Of a stretch of DNA of 64,000 bases, positions 35,338 through 43,685 are shown one piece after another. How positions within the stretch are numbered: position 1 is the first letter of the stretch; every line of letters starts with the position of its first letter. The stretch comes from Nitrobacter hamburgensis X14 (GTDB lineage: Bacteria; Pseudomonadota; Alphaproteobacteria; Rhizobiales; Xanthobacteraceae): positions 4,202,001 to 4,266,000 of the forward strand of contig NC_007964.1 of the NCBI RefSeq assembly GCF_000013885.1, written 5' to 3'. The position numbers and the translations under genes were made by a program. Under the pieces are notes generated by a model. It saw nothing but the letters and a program-made list of their open reading frames with translations. It made no database searches and was not told where the DNA came from.

Positions 35338-36360
35338 CTAGCCCTGTTTGTACGCGATTTTGGCGCAGAATTGCTCACCTGCCGGGCGTTTCTCGGAAGC
35401 GAATAACAGTTCGTTCGATCGCACTCGGAGAAACCATAGCGACTGATTTACAGGAGCGGCGCTCGCTGTCGCGTAGCTACGGATTGTCATTGATGGCTGC
35501 GTATCCCAGGTCAGTAACGCTTCGGAAGGGGTCGCCCTAGTTATTTTCCCACTTGTAAACGCGGGTGAGTTTAGGAACGCGGCAGACCACGGCGCATCAT
35601 CCTCTAGAGGGATCGGAGCGATACATCCATCACTTACAGTTTTAAACGATCCATCTGAAGCAAGCTCGATCAAGCCCGGATACTTGCAATGTGGCGAAGG
35701 CGCTCCGCTGAGCTGCAGTAGTGATTGCAGATCGTGCCGAGTTGGCAGCGGTGCGGAGATCAGCGCAGTAGCGAGACTAGACAAGCCTGGCGAATAACCG
35801 ATATCCGCACGCGTACAATTGCCTCCAATTTTCGAGCATTCTACGTCACAGCGTGCGATCTCATCCCCAGTTGGTTGCGCTACAGGTGAGCTGACACAGG
35901 CAGAATCACCCTCAAAGCACGCGCTGATCAAACTATAAGAATATTGATCGACGAGATTATTGACCTTTACGTACTGGCAGCCAAGGCCTTCCGGCGGTCC
36001 GTTGTAGTCGATGCCATCGGGGCCCCCTCGAATGGTGCCCTTCGGAAGAGGGATAACCCGGACAGGCTTTTGTGAGATCGAATCCGGGAGCCCTGTATTG
36101 AGATGTACAACGCGTACTTGAACGACAGCCAGAATATTGCGGACTTTGTGAAAGTTGTATGCGTTCCAGAATGCGGTCCGGTTTGGTAGATCGCCGGCAC
36201 CGGCAAACGCACACGCTCCCAATGTGTCCCGCAATATCGAGAAACATTCTTCGGCCGTGCCGCAGTTCCGTGGTGGTGGTGGGGAGTCTTTCTTGCACCC
36301 GGACAGGATGACGAGGCCTAAAATCAACGATAGGCTAATGACGTACCTATGATGCAAATT
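35338..36360 (-). CDS. Cys-rich lipoprotein, unrecognised
   Basis: From ATG 36360 the protein has a lipoprotein signal (SLSLILGLVILSGC, with the lipobox Cys) and then a ~315-residue mature part with many Cys residues, suggesting disulfide bonds. It would be anchored to a membrane after export. An upstream in-frame ATG at 36372 is less likely. GC content is lower than that of the flanks, and repeats C and D lie on either side, which suggests an inserted unit. No family recognised. Confidence 0.6.
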   Translation of the reverse strand, partial: NLHHRYVISLSLILGLVILSGCKKDSPPPPRNCGTAEECFSILRDTLGACAFAGAGDLPNRTAFWNAYNFHKVRNILAVVQVRVVHLNTGLPDSISQKPVRVIPLPKGTIRGGPDGIDYNGPPEGLGCQYVKVNNLVDQYSYSLISACFEGDSACVSSPVAQPTGDEIARCDVECSKIGGNCTRADIGYSPGLSSLATALISAPLPTRHDLQSLLQLSGAPSPHCKYPGLIELASDGSFKTVSDGCIAPIPLEDDAPWSAAFLNSPAFTSGKITRATPSEALLTWDTQPSMTIRSYATASAAPVNQSLWFLRVRSNELLFASEKRPAGEQFCAKIAYKQG

Positions 36361-36478
36361 CATGATCGCCACTTTATTTTTAGGAACCGGAAAAACAATC
36401 AGACGAGAAATTTAAGAATAGGTCACCTACCATTGTCCGCCAGTTCCAGACAAGGTCAAGTTGAAAATTCCGCGCCGA

Positions 36479-36616
36479 GGCCGGATTCCGACTTAGGGCC
36501 ATGGCCGGCCGCTTGCCCGCGCCAGGCGCGCGCTCAAGCCCCCTGCCCTTGTGGTGCCGAGGCGAACACCTGGAGCCGCAGGCAGGGCTTGAACGCCAGC
36601 GCGTGAGCGGGCTGCG
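36479..36616 (+). repeat. Interspersed repeat, copy D
   Basis: The CCGGATTCCGACTTAGGGCC core plus the full GC-rich tail match copy B over about 135 bases, with a small insertion near 36542. It lies upstream of the lipoprotein gene. Confidence 0.7.
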
Positions 36617-37270
36617 TGAGGGATTGTCACCCGCATGGGCGGAGATAGCGCAGCAGCTCCGAACGCAGTTTAAAGCCCGTCCTGTGAAGGCACGCCATCA
36701 ATTCAAAGCGACAGCGCGAACGAAGGCCGAATAGAACGGCTCATCCATAGACACCGGCAACGCGCGCTCGATGGGCATGCACAACGTCAGCACCTTGCCG
36801 CGCCGCACGGCGGGCGCAATCGGCTGGCGTGGTCGTGACGGCATGCTGACAGATGCGGGGCGACGATAGCACGCGCTGACAGCGGGGTGCCGGGGCGTCC
36901 CCGGCCGCCGGGTGGCGTGGAGGCGTGCGCAACGGCCTCCGCTGGCTGCTGGAAGGCGTGAGCCCTAAGCAGCCATGGGAAGGGTGCGGAAGGCCCCCTG
37001 CCCGCTGCTGGCGCACGCCAGCAACAGCGCAGAAAGCGCCCTCACTACGAGCGGAGCGCAGGTAGTGAGGACGCGTGCCGCAGGGGCACCCCGAGAGATT
37101 GTCGGACAGATTTCCAGCAGAGATGCCTGCGCATTATGCACACCGTGCCGGATAGGCACGGTCTCTGCACGGAATGAGTGCCGGCGAGTGCCAGAAGCAT
37201 TCTGCCAGGCCGTACGACCCACTGAAACATGCCCGGCCGTCAGGCCACGACCTTTTCAATGGAGATCAAC
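36617..37270. other. Gene-poor region with two strong hairpins, possible transfer origin
   Basis: Two perfect inverted repeats stand out: CCTCACTAC/GTAGTGAGG (37040-37048 and 37062-37070), and ACCGTGCC-GGATA-GGCACGGT (37142-37162, 8-bp stem, 5-base loop). Neither is followed by a T run, so they are poor terminators. Hairpins of this kind ahead of a plasmid backbone could mark an oriT or single-strand origin. No relaxase gene is adjacent. Confidence 0.4.
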
Positions 37271-37390
37271 ATGTCGACCAAACGTAAGCGAGCTGGGCGC
37301 TATCCAGCGATCCCGCCGCCAGTGCAACCCCACGGGCAATGCCGGCAGCGAATCCGATATGAGGAGAGTAATGACAAGGAAACGCTATAG
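37271..37390 (+). CDS. Small ORF upstream of the recombinase
   Basis: GGAG six bases before ATG 37271 introduces a 39-residue basic frame (MSTKRKRAGRYPAIPPP...). The good ribosome site is the only support. It could be a small DNA-binding peptide or a leader. Confidence 0.35.
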   Translation: MSTKRKRAGRYPAIPPPVQPHGQCRQRIRYEESNDKETL

Positions 37391-37576
37391 ATTCGGCAAT
37401 GCCGAGGCACAGCATGGAAGGAGCTGGCCACATTCCTGGTAGCGAACCAATTACAGACCAGAGCAAGACAATGCGGCGTCGCTCGCCGCGTTGAATGGAC
37501 CACTCCGCCAATCTCGGCGGGCCGCGTTATGCCAAGGCTTTCGCGGCGGTCATAAACACTAACGAAGGCAACCACG

Positions 37577-38494
37577 ATGGACGCGCTCGCATATGACCTG
37601 AAAAACATCGCCCTGAGCGATGGCGTAGGGTCGTTTCTCACGCGCCACCAACGGCACCGGGGCTTGCAGCAGATGGCACGCGATCTGCGCGCGCTTGGCT
37701 TCAAGCTCCCGGCCGCATCGTCGCTGAAACCGCGCCATGTCGAAGCGTTGATTGGCTATTGGCGAAGTTCTGGCCTCTCTGCTGGCACCATGAAAAACCG
37801 CATGGGCTGGCTGCGCTGGTGGGCCGGGAGAGTTCGCAAGCCGAACGTCGTCCCGCAAGATAATGACAGCGCCGGGATTGAGAAGCGCTCCGGCTTCAAC
37901 GGCAACCGCGCCCACATCACCCACGTCAATAAGCTCGCCGCCCTGCCCTATCGCGTGCAGCTGGCGCTGCGCCTGCAGATGGCATTTGGCATGCGGCTGG
38001 AGGAAAGCCTTAAGTTCCGGGTCCGCCAGGCCGACAAGGGTGACCGACTAGCGATGCAATCCAGTTGGTGCAAAGGCGGGCGCGCCCGTGAGATTCCCGT
38101 AATCCATCCGCGCCAGCGTGCGCTGCTCGACGAACTTCGCGAGGCCTGCGGCGACGGCTCGCTCATTCCTGAGGGCCAACGTTACATCGGGTTTCGGAAA
38201 GAGGTCGAACATGTGACGTGGGGCGCCGGCATTCGCAACCTGCACGGCCACCGGCATTGGTACGCACAGTGGCGATACCAGACCTTGACCGGCCACCCCT
38301 GCCCCGCCGCCGGTGGCCCCACCTATGAACGCATGAACCGCGTTGAGAAGGCCACTGATTTTCGGGCACGCATGCAGATTTCAAACGAGCTGGGACATGG
38401 ACGTCTTGCGGTGACGGACACCTATCTTGGCAGTCGCTTCGCAAAGGCGCAGAATCATTTGCATGAAGTCCCCTCTCTCGAAGCTGCTGCCTGA
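37577..38494 (+). CDS. Tyrosine recombinase (plasmid/phage integrase type)
   Basis: A 305-residue recombinase. An N-terminal SAM-like core-binding domain lies at ~1-110, followed by the catalytic domain: Arg in GMRLEESLKF, Lys in SSWCKGGRAREIP, HxxR in LHGHRH, His in NELGHGRLAV and the nucleophile Tyr in TDTYLGS. All five key residues are present, so it is probably active. Sitting before parA/repA, it likely resolves multimers of the replicon or integrates it. Its end overlaps the start of the next gene by 32 bases. Confidence 0.8.
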   Translation: MDALAYDLKNIALSDGVGSFLTRHQRHRGLQQMARDLRALGFKLPAASSLKPRHVEALIGYWRSSGLSAGTMKNRMGWLRWWAGRVRKPNVVPQDNDSAGIEKRSGFNGNRAHITHVNKLAALPYRVQLALRLQMAFGMRLEESLKFRVRQADKGDRLAMQSSWCKGGRAREIPVIHPRQRALLDELREACGDGSLIPEGQRYIGFRKEVEHVTWGAGIRNLHGHRHWYAQWRYQTLTGHPCPAAGGPTYERMNRVEKATDFRARMQISNELGHGRLAVTDTYLGSRFAKAQNHLHEVPSLEAAA

Positions 38495-38798
38495 ACTTCA
38501 TAGATCCTATCGACATGCCCTGGAGGATTTGGCTGCGAAGCATCTACATAGTGATAAAATCAAGATGGCACTGCACGGTGCGGCGAAGAATGGCCACCAG
38601 GCATTGCGCATATCCTTGCCGAACGGAATTGACTTGAGGAGCACCGACGGCGCTGAGATTTTCATGCAATGGGCCAAGGAGAATGGACTCGTTGTCGAAT
38701 GGTATAGCCGCGTGGCCACCGTTGAGGACGGACGGCAAGCCTCCGGCTTTGACGTTGAGATTTCCTGGAAAAGCCCTGATCCTTCGCGAGCGTCGTGA
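38463..38798 (+). CDS. Small protein overlapping the recombinase end
   Basis: ATG 38463 lies inside the recombinase 3' end, and the 111-residue product reads MKSPLSKLLPELHRSYRHALED. It has mixed alpha/beta character with no recognised motif. The overlap implies co-transcription. Position before the partition region suggests a plasmid maintenance role, but nothing in the sequence shows it. Confidence 0.5.
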   Translation: MKSPLSKLLPELHRSYRHALEDLAAKHLHSDKIKMALHGAAKNGHQALRISLPNGIDLRSTDGAEIFMQWAKENGLVVEWYSRVATVEDGRQASGFDVEISWKSPDPSRAS

Positions 38799-38815
38799 AA
38801 TCGTATCGTCGTAAC

Positions 38816-38972
38816 GTCGTGAATACGGTTCACGACAGATTGGGGCATCGTAGCGTCAGCCAGCCCGTAAATACGATTTTACGACGACTAGCCACAGTCG
38901 CTGCCTACTTCTTCGGCATACTGAGTGCAAAATCGTGTCATCGTGTCATCGTGCAATCGTAAAAACGATTGC
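38816..38972. repeat. Partition-type repeat region (parS/operator candidate)
   Basis: Several inverted and direct repeats are packed before parA. GTCGTGAA-TACGG-TTCACGAC lies at 38816-38836. CCCGT-AAAT-ACGAT is near 38864-38877. ATCGTGTC occurs in tandem near 38932-38949. A perfect GCAATCGT-AAAA-ACGATTGC at 38953-38972 ends five bases before the parA ATG. The arrangement fits a centromere and autoregulatory operator bound by the ribbon-helix-helix protein. Confidence 0.65.
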
Positions 38973-38977
38973 GAGAC

Positions 38978-39622
38978 ATGATTATTGGCGTGCTGAATCA
39001 AAAGGGCGGCGTGGGCAAAACCACAATCGCCGTCAACCTGGCTGCGGTGTACGCCAAGGCTGGCCAGCGCGTGCTGCTGGTGGATGCCGACCCCCAGGGC
39101 AGTTCGCTCTCCTGGTCGTCAGCGCGGGAGGGCAAGCCGCTGTTTACAGTCGTCGGCATGCCCAAGCCGACGCTTCATAAGGATATGCCAAGCATCGCCA
39201 GTGATTATGACGTGGTGATCATCGACGGATCGCCGCGGGTGAGCGAGCTGGGCCGTGCCGCGATCATGGCAAGCGACATGGTGGTGATCCCGGTGCAGCC
39301 GTCGCCTTATGATGTGTGGGCCTCGGCAGATACCGTGAAGCTGATCAAGGAAGCCCAGCAATTCAAAGCGAATTTGCAGGCCGTATTTGTGATTAATCGC
39401 AAAATCGTAAATACGGCAATTGGCCGCGACGTCACCAAGGCGCTCGCGAATTTCGATCTGCCTGTTTGCGATCGTGCGCTGAGCCAGCGCGTGATCTATG
39501 CCGAAAGCGCGGCGCGCGGTCTCGCCGTGATCGAGGCCGAACCCAACAGTGCAGCGACAAGGGAGATCACTGGCCTAGCACGCAGCCTGTCGAATATGAC
39601 CACGGAGAAAGCAGCAGCATGA
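38978..39622 (+). CDS. parA: ParA-family partition ATPase
   Basis: From ATG 38978, 214 residues starting MIIGVLNQKGGVGKTT with the deviant Walker A (KGGVGKTT, residues 9-16), then LLVDADPQGS (Walker A' region) and VVIIDGSP (Walker B). The short form without an N-terminal HTH matches the small ParA/ParF (type Ib) class of plasmids, which use a ribbon-helix-helix partner, present here downstream. The open frame begins at TTG 38969, but the ATG fits the family start exactly. The stop overlaps the partner's start (ATGA). Confidence 0.85.
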   Translation: MIIGVLNQKGGVGKTTIAVNLAAVYAKAGQRVLLVDADPQGSSLSWSSAREGKPLFTVVGMPKPTLHKDMPSIASDYDVVIIDGSPRVSELGRAAIMASDMVVIPVQPSPYDVWASADTVKLIKEAQQFKANLQAVFVINRKIVNTAIGRDVTKALANFDLPVCDRALSQRVIYAESAARGLAVIEAEPNSAATREITGLARSLSNMTTEKAAA

Positions 39623-39885
39623 GCAAAACCGTACCCTTCAGAATGCCCGCAGCGAAATCGCAAGCGGCCGACGCTTGGGTTGGTGAGGGCGTCGAGCCGC
39701 ATTTGAAACTGACTGAGATTGAACAGGCAGTGGCTGCACCCGCGCCGATAGCCATGAAGCGGTTCACAATCGACGTGCCGGTCGAGTTGCACGCGCGCGC
39801 CAAGATGATCTGCGCCCAACGGGGTAAGTTCATGGCCGATGAAATCCGGCGCTTGTTGGAAGCCGAGTTTCCGGCCACGTCGTAG
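39619..39885 (+). CDS. ParG-like ribbon-helix-helix partition partner
   Basis: An 88-residue protein starting at ATG 39619, overlapping the parA stop. The first 45 residues are flexible; the C-terminal part (KRFTIDVPVELHARAKMICAQRGKFMADEIRRLLE) is a ribbon-helix-helix DNA-binding fold. This is the architecture of ParG/Omega-type centromere binders that work with small ParA ATPases. It probably binds the ATCGT-N4-ACGAT palindromes upstream of parA and after its own gene. Confidence 0.7.
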   Translation: MSKTVPFRMPAAKSQAADAWVGEGVEPHLKLTEIEQAVAAPAPIAMKRFTIDVPVELHARAKMICAQRGKFMADEIRRLLEAEFPATS

Positions 39886-39886
39886 A

Positions 39887-39900
39887 ATCGTAAATACGAT
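39887..39900. promoter_or_regulatory. ATCGT-AAAT-ACGAT palindrome before repA
   Basis: This is a perfect inverted repeat with the same spacing as the element before parA, placed between the parG-like stop and repA ATG 39915. It is a candidate operator coordinating partition and replication. Confidence 0.6.
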
Positions 39901-39914
39901 AACTTGCAATTGCG

Positions 39915-41096
39915 ATGACAGAGCGTGGCCAACTGATTGCTGAACGCCTCAAGGCTCAGCTTGGTGCCGACGCTTTTTCAGCTTGGTTCCAAACCGCTAA
40001 CATCGAACTCACCGATGCTAGGGTAACCGTGACGGTCAGCACCCAGCTCGCCGCCAACATCATCACCAGAAACTATGCGGATGATGTGAAGGCGGCCGCG
40101 TCGCATATCGCTGGCGCACCGGTATCGGTCGCTGTTGTCGCACATGGGCAGAAAGCTCCCATCGATGTCGCGCCGATTGAGAAAATCCTGCGCGCGGTCG
40201 CGCCCGATGACGCGCAGCGCGATTTTTTCATTCCGGAATTATCGGAATTGGCGCTCAAGGACGATGTGCACCTTATGGAGATGACGCCGTTCACACTCGA
40301 CCGGCGTAAGGAAGTGAGGACTGAGCTGGTCTATACCACGCGGCAGGGCGTGACCATTCGCGTCAAGGCGATCGGCGATCACTCCCTGCCGACAATCGAT
40401 GACTACGACCTGGTGCTGATGATGCAGACCTGGCTGGCCGATTTGGCCAACCAATACCGCAGCCAGCTTGAACGTTACGAGGCGGAGAAGAAGGCCGGGC
40501 GTTCTCCAGCAACGCCAACCGCGCCGCCGCGCATGTTCGACATCAGTATCAGCGAGGTGGTGAAGTTCAAACGACGCAAGTGGGGCGGCGCGATCAGCGA
40601 GGATATCTTGGGAAGCCTCGACCGGCTTTGGAATGCAGAGGTGGTGGTCGACCCGATGAAGGGAACGAAGTATCGCGGTGGCAAATTCCGGCTGGTAGGC
40701 AGTGCCTACGAGAAATTGGCGGAAACCAACACCGGCGCAGCCACGCGAATCCGCGTTGCGGTGCCAGACTGGATTTACGCGGGCATTGTCGAGCGCGCCG
40801 TGCCCATGCTGAAAACCTTCAACCGCGATTACATGATCCTCTCGCAGCCGCTGCATCGTGCGCTGTATCGCTTTTTGTCGTTGAAGGTGCCGAAGGACGG
40901 CACACCCTACAGCCTGTCGCTGGTCGAATTGGCAGAGCGGTTTCAAGCCAAGCAGCAGCAAAAGTATTTCAATCGCGACTTAAAGAAAGCCGTGGCGGGC
41001 TGCCCAGATGGCCGGCTGCTAGAGTTTCGGCTTGAGTTGATAGGCAAAGGCGACGACCGAGCACTGCGCGCGTGGCGCCCCTTGCAAGTCGAGTGA
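39915..41096 (+). CDS. repA: Replication initiator RepA (RPA family)
   Basis: A 393-residue theta-type plasmid initiator. The first ~90 residues resemble a DnaA N-terminal domain (LGADAFSAWFQTANIEL, VTVTVSTQLAANIITRNYADDV). The rest matches replication initiator protein A: FFIPELSEL, then DISISEVVKFKRRKWGGAISEDIL and a winged-helix pair ending near 385. It is followed immediately by iterons and an AT-rich tract, so the origin is adjacent. It lies in one operon with parA and the parG-like gene. It looks intact, so the segment could replicate if excised. Confidence 0.8.
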   Translation: MTERGQLIAERLKAQLGADAFSAWFQTANIELTDARVTVTVSTQLAANIITRNYADDVKAAASHIAGAPVSVAVVAHGQKAPIDVAPIEKILRAVAPDDAQRDFFIPELSELALKDDVHLMEMTPFTLDRRKEVRTELVYTTRQGVTIRVKAIGDHSLPTIDDYDLVLMMQTWLADLANQYRSQLERYEAEKKAGRSPATPTAPPRMFDISISEVVKFKRRKWGGAISEDILGSLDRLWNAEVVVDPMKGTKYRGGKFRLVGSAYEKLAETNTGAATRIRVAVPDWIYAGIVERAVPMLKTFNRDYMILSQPLHRALYRFLSLKVPKDGTPYSLSLVELAERFQAKQQQKYFNRDLKKAVAGCPDGRLLEFRLELIGKGDDRALRAWRPLQVE

Positions 41097-41134
41097 TTCA
41101 TTCACGGTCCAAGCGTCCCTGCCTATCGTATACA

Positions 41135-41295
41135 CTGCGCCAGACATCACCGCGCACGCGGCTAACTGGATGAAATCAAAACGGCGACCACTGCGCCAGA
41201 CATCACCCTGAACTGCGCCAGACATCACCCAACGCTGCGCCAGACATCACCCTGTACTGCGCCAGACATCACCCAGCGCTGCGCCAGACATCACC
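41135..41295 (+). repeat. Six 17-bp iterons of the RepA origin
   Basis: CTGCGCCAGACATCACC occurs exactly at 41135, 41191, 41213, 41235, 41257 and 41279. The last five are spaced 22 bp apart, two helical turns, which places RepA on one face of the DNA. Direct iterons right after a theta initiator gene are the hallmark of an iteron-regulated origin. Confidence 0.9.
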
Positions 41296-41324
41296 AGAAA
41301 GTCGGCTAACCAATTGAAGTACAA

Positions 41325-41420
41325 AAATTCATGCAGTTCTATCCTTATATCCTTAGATATCCTTTATCCGCGCCTTGCGCTGCGCGTGGTGCAAACCGGC
41401 CCTAAGGGAAGGGGCCGGTT
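41325..41420. other. AT-rich unwinding region and hairpin of the origin
   Basis: Next to the iterons is an AT-rich stretch with repeated TATCCTT-type hexamers (41341-41369), a likely DNA unwinding element. It is followed by a 9-bp inverted repeat, AACCGGCCC/GGGCCGGTT (41394-41402 and 41412-41420). Together with the iterons this completes a plausible oriV. Confidence 0.65.
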
Positions 41421-41935
41421 GCCCCCGCGCTGAGACCCCCAGCCAACGGTGTGCAAGTGGATCGATCGAAGGAACGGAGGTTCACCACAGCCTGAGCCAG
41501 TGCTGAGACTCTGAATGCTCGCGTTTTTAGCCTGCGGGTCGGCTACGGACATCTGCTTTTTAATGGGTGATCTTGAAAGTAGAGGCCTCTTGCGATAGAG
41601 TTCGATTGCTTGGGCATCCAGAAGCGCATTAAAATCATTCTCGGCCACTCGGTGTAAATCACCTCATCCCAGGCCAGTAAAAGCTTCTAAAAGCCGACCC
41701 AGCCCGCCAGAGCAGCATTTTCCCAAGCCATAGCCGCTGAACATTCCGCGGCGTGTTTCCGAGCGGATGCGCCCGTGAAAGCAGGGTGCATGCCATGGCG
41801 CTGACAAGGGCCATGGTCGGGAACGCGTGCGACTGTGCTTTGATGGGAGTGATCAGCTTGGCTGGTCGCGGACGGGATAAGCTTTGCCGCATCGAGCTTC
41901 GGCCCTCACCAATCCAGTGTGGGGACGACGAAGCG
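41421..41935. other. Stretch without a supported gene
   Basis: About 515 bases between the origin and the small ORF before the serine recombinase. Frames on both strands are short or lack motifs and ribosome sites. Nothing further is seen. Confidence 0.45.
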
Positions 41936-42100
41936 ATGACGCGTGTCGCGGCGGTGGCAGCCGAAAGCAGCCCCAGCGAGGCGATGCTAAGGCTGGTTCG
42001 CGTCCTTGCGCGCGCAGCGGCTATCGCGGATTATAATCAACACCACCGCCTATCAGACGCGATGAGCGACAATGAAAGCTGCGATCTACGCAAGGTTTAG
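41936..42100 (+). CDS. Small ORF overlapping the serine recombinase start
   Basis: ATG 41936 begins a 54-residue Ala-rich frame (MTRVAAVAAESSPSEAMLRLVRVLARAAAIADY) that ends 29 bases inside the recombinase gene. The overlap suggests coupling to the recombinase. It may be a small directionality or regulatory factor, but no motif shows this. Confidence 0.45.
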   Translation: MTRVAAVAAESSPSEAMLRLVRVLARAAAIADYNQHHRLSDAMSDNESCDLRKV

Positions 42101-43685
42101 CTCAGACAAACAAACCGACCGGTCCATTGAGGATCAGGTCGCACTCTGCCGCGCCATTTGCGAACGGGAAGGATTGATCGTCGTCGCCGTCTACGATGAC
42201 CGCGCCATTTCCGGCGCAAGTACGTTGAACCGGCTGGGCTGGCAGCGCCTCATGCGTGACGCCAAAGCCGGCAAGTTTGACGTTCTTGTTGCTGAAGCAC
42301 TGGATCGCATTTCCCGCGATCAGGAAGACTTGGCTGGCATTCATAAGCGGCTCCGCTTCGCCGGCATTGAAATCCGTACCGCCCAGGACGGCATCGCGGG
42401 TGACATTCATATCGGTGTGAAGGGCCTGCTCGGCTCGCTTTATCTCAAGGACCTCGCCCAGAAAACGCGACGAGGACAGGCCGGCGTTATTCGCGATGGG
42501 CGCCACAACGGAGGGCGCAGTTACGGTTATCGCCCGATACCGGGAAAGCGCGGAGAGCTTGAAATTGATGAAGCAGAGGCGGCGACCGTCCGCCAGATCT
42601 TCGCCGACTACCTGGACGCAAGATCACCACGAGACATCGCCGCCGCCCTGAACAAGAAAGGTGTACCGGGGCCGCGCGGTGGCGTGTGGAATGCTTCGAC
42701 CATCGCTGGCAGCCGCAAGCGCTTGAATGGCATTCTGCAGAACGAACTGTACGTTGGCCGGATCGTTTGGAACCGACAGACATTCATCAAAGACCCGGAG
42801 ACCGGCAAGCGCATCAGCCGCGAAAATCCGCGGGAGCAGTGGATGAGCGCCGACGCGGAACACCTGCGTATCATCGATGCCGATACCTGGGTCAGGGTCC
42901 GCAAACGGCGAGAGGATCGCGGAGGCCCGAAAGGGGCCTATGCTACCCGGCCGAAACATCTGCTTTCCGGACTGGTTAAGTGTGGGTGCTGCGGGTCAGG
43001 CTACATCGTCGGCGGTAACGACAAGCGCGGCTCCCTCCTAGTCTGTACGCGTATGAAGGAAACCGGCCTTTGTGAAAACCGGCGAACCGTGCCGCGCGAG
43101 AAGATCGAAGCGCTGGTGTTGAAAGGGATAGAGGAAAACCTGGCTGCGCCGGAACTGATCGCAGAATACGTCCGTGAATATCATCGAATGTCCCGCGAAT
43201 TGCACAGCTCTACGGCACACCGCCACCGCGACCTCGAAAAGCGGCTTGGGAACGTCAACGGCGCGATTTCAAAGGCGGTGGATGTTCTGTTGGCTGAAGC
43301 GCCAAGTCGCGCCCTGCGCGACCGCTTGGCGGCCCTGGAGGCGGAGCGCGATGAGATCGAGGCAGAGATCGCCGCGCTGGCCCCGCCGGCCGTCGAATTC
43401 CATCCGAACGCGGCGAACGCCTACCGTGACAAGGTTCGGCACCTGAAAAGGGCTCTGGCCGAGTCCGACGAGGACAGCCGTGCGGCGGCCCATGAGGCGA
43501 TTCGCGAAATTGTGGAGAAAGTCGTTATTCATCCACGCGGACCATACAAGCCCGTGGAGATCGAGATTTACGGCCAACTCGCCGCCCTGCTCAGGATTTC
43601 TGAGAGGGCGGCGGCCGATCCCCTAGAGTCTAGGGGGGTACTGGTTGCGGGGATAGGATTTGAACCTATGACCTTCAGGTTATGA
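42072..43685 (+). CDS. Large serine recombinase
   Basis: A 537-residue site-specific recombinase. A resolvase catalytic domain opens the protein (IYARFSSDKQ with the nucleophile Ser ~10, then LDRISRDQED). The recombinase domain (~165-270), a zinc ribbon (LVKCGCCGSG...CTRMKETGLC, ~303-340) and a coiled coil at ~375-440 follow. The last residues, VAGIGFEPMTFRL, are encoded by the antisense of a tRNA-Met 3' half, a typical end for island recombinases whose attachment site overlaps the gene. It is presumably the integrase of the 36-kb element and looks intact. Confidence 0.85.
   Translation: MKAAIYARFSSDKQTDRSIEDQVALCRAICEREGLIVVAVYDDRAISGASTLNRLGWQRLMRDAKAGKFDVLVAEALDRISRDQEDLAGIHKRLRFAGIEIRTAQDGIAGDIHIGVKGLLGSLYLKDLAQKTRRGQAGVIRDGRHNGGRSYGYRPIPGKRGELEIDEAEAATVRQIFADYLDARSPRDIAAALNKKGVPGPRGGVWNASTIAGSRKRLNGILQNELYVGRIVWNRQTFIKDPETGKRISRENPREQWMSADAEHLRIIDADTWVRVRKRREDRGGPKGAYATRPKHLLSGLVKCGCCGSGYIVGGNDKRGSLLVCTRMKETGLCENRRTVPREKIEALVLKGIEENLAAPELIAEYVREYHRMSRELHSSTAHRHRDLEKRLGNVNGAISKAVDVLLAEAPSRALRDRLAALEAERDEIEAEIAALAPPAVEFHPNAANAYRDKVRHLKRALAESDEDSRAAAHEAIREIVEKVVIHPRGPYKPVEIEIYGQLAALLRISERAAADPLESRGVLVAGIGFEPMTFRL
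43601..43653 (+). repeat. Right copy of the element-bounding direct repeat
   Basis: This matches 7362-7413 at all but two positions. It contains the perfect inverted repeat CCCCTAGA-G-TCTAGGGG (43620-43636) and lies within the last codons of the serine recombinase, ending in the tRNA 3'-end complement. Confidence 0.65.

Noticed and set aside
36501..36734. Open frame across interspersed repeat D
   Set aside because: It follows the repeat, which also occurs non-coding in other frames, and lacks a ribosome site.
40239..40961. Long minus-strand open frame (240 aa) inside repA
   Set aside because: It is the antisense shadow of repA, has no motifs or ribosome site, and repA is clearly coding.
41135..41295. 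CRISPR array
   Set aside because: The repeats are 17 bp with 5-bp spacers and follow repA; they are iterons. No Cas genes are present.
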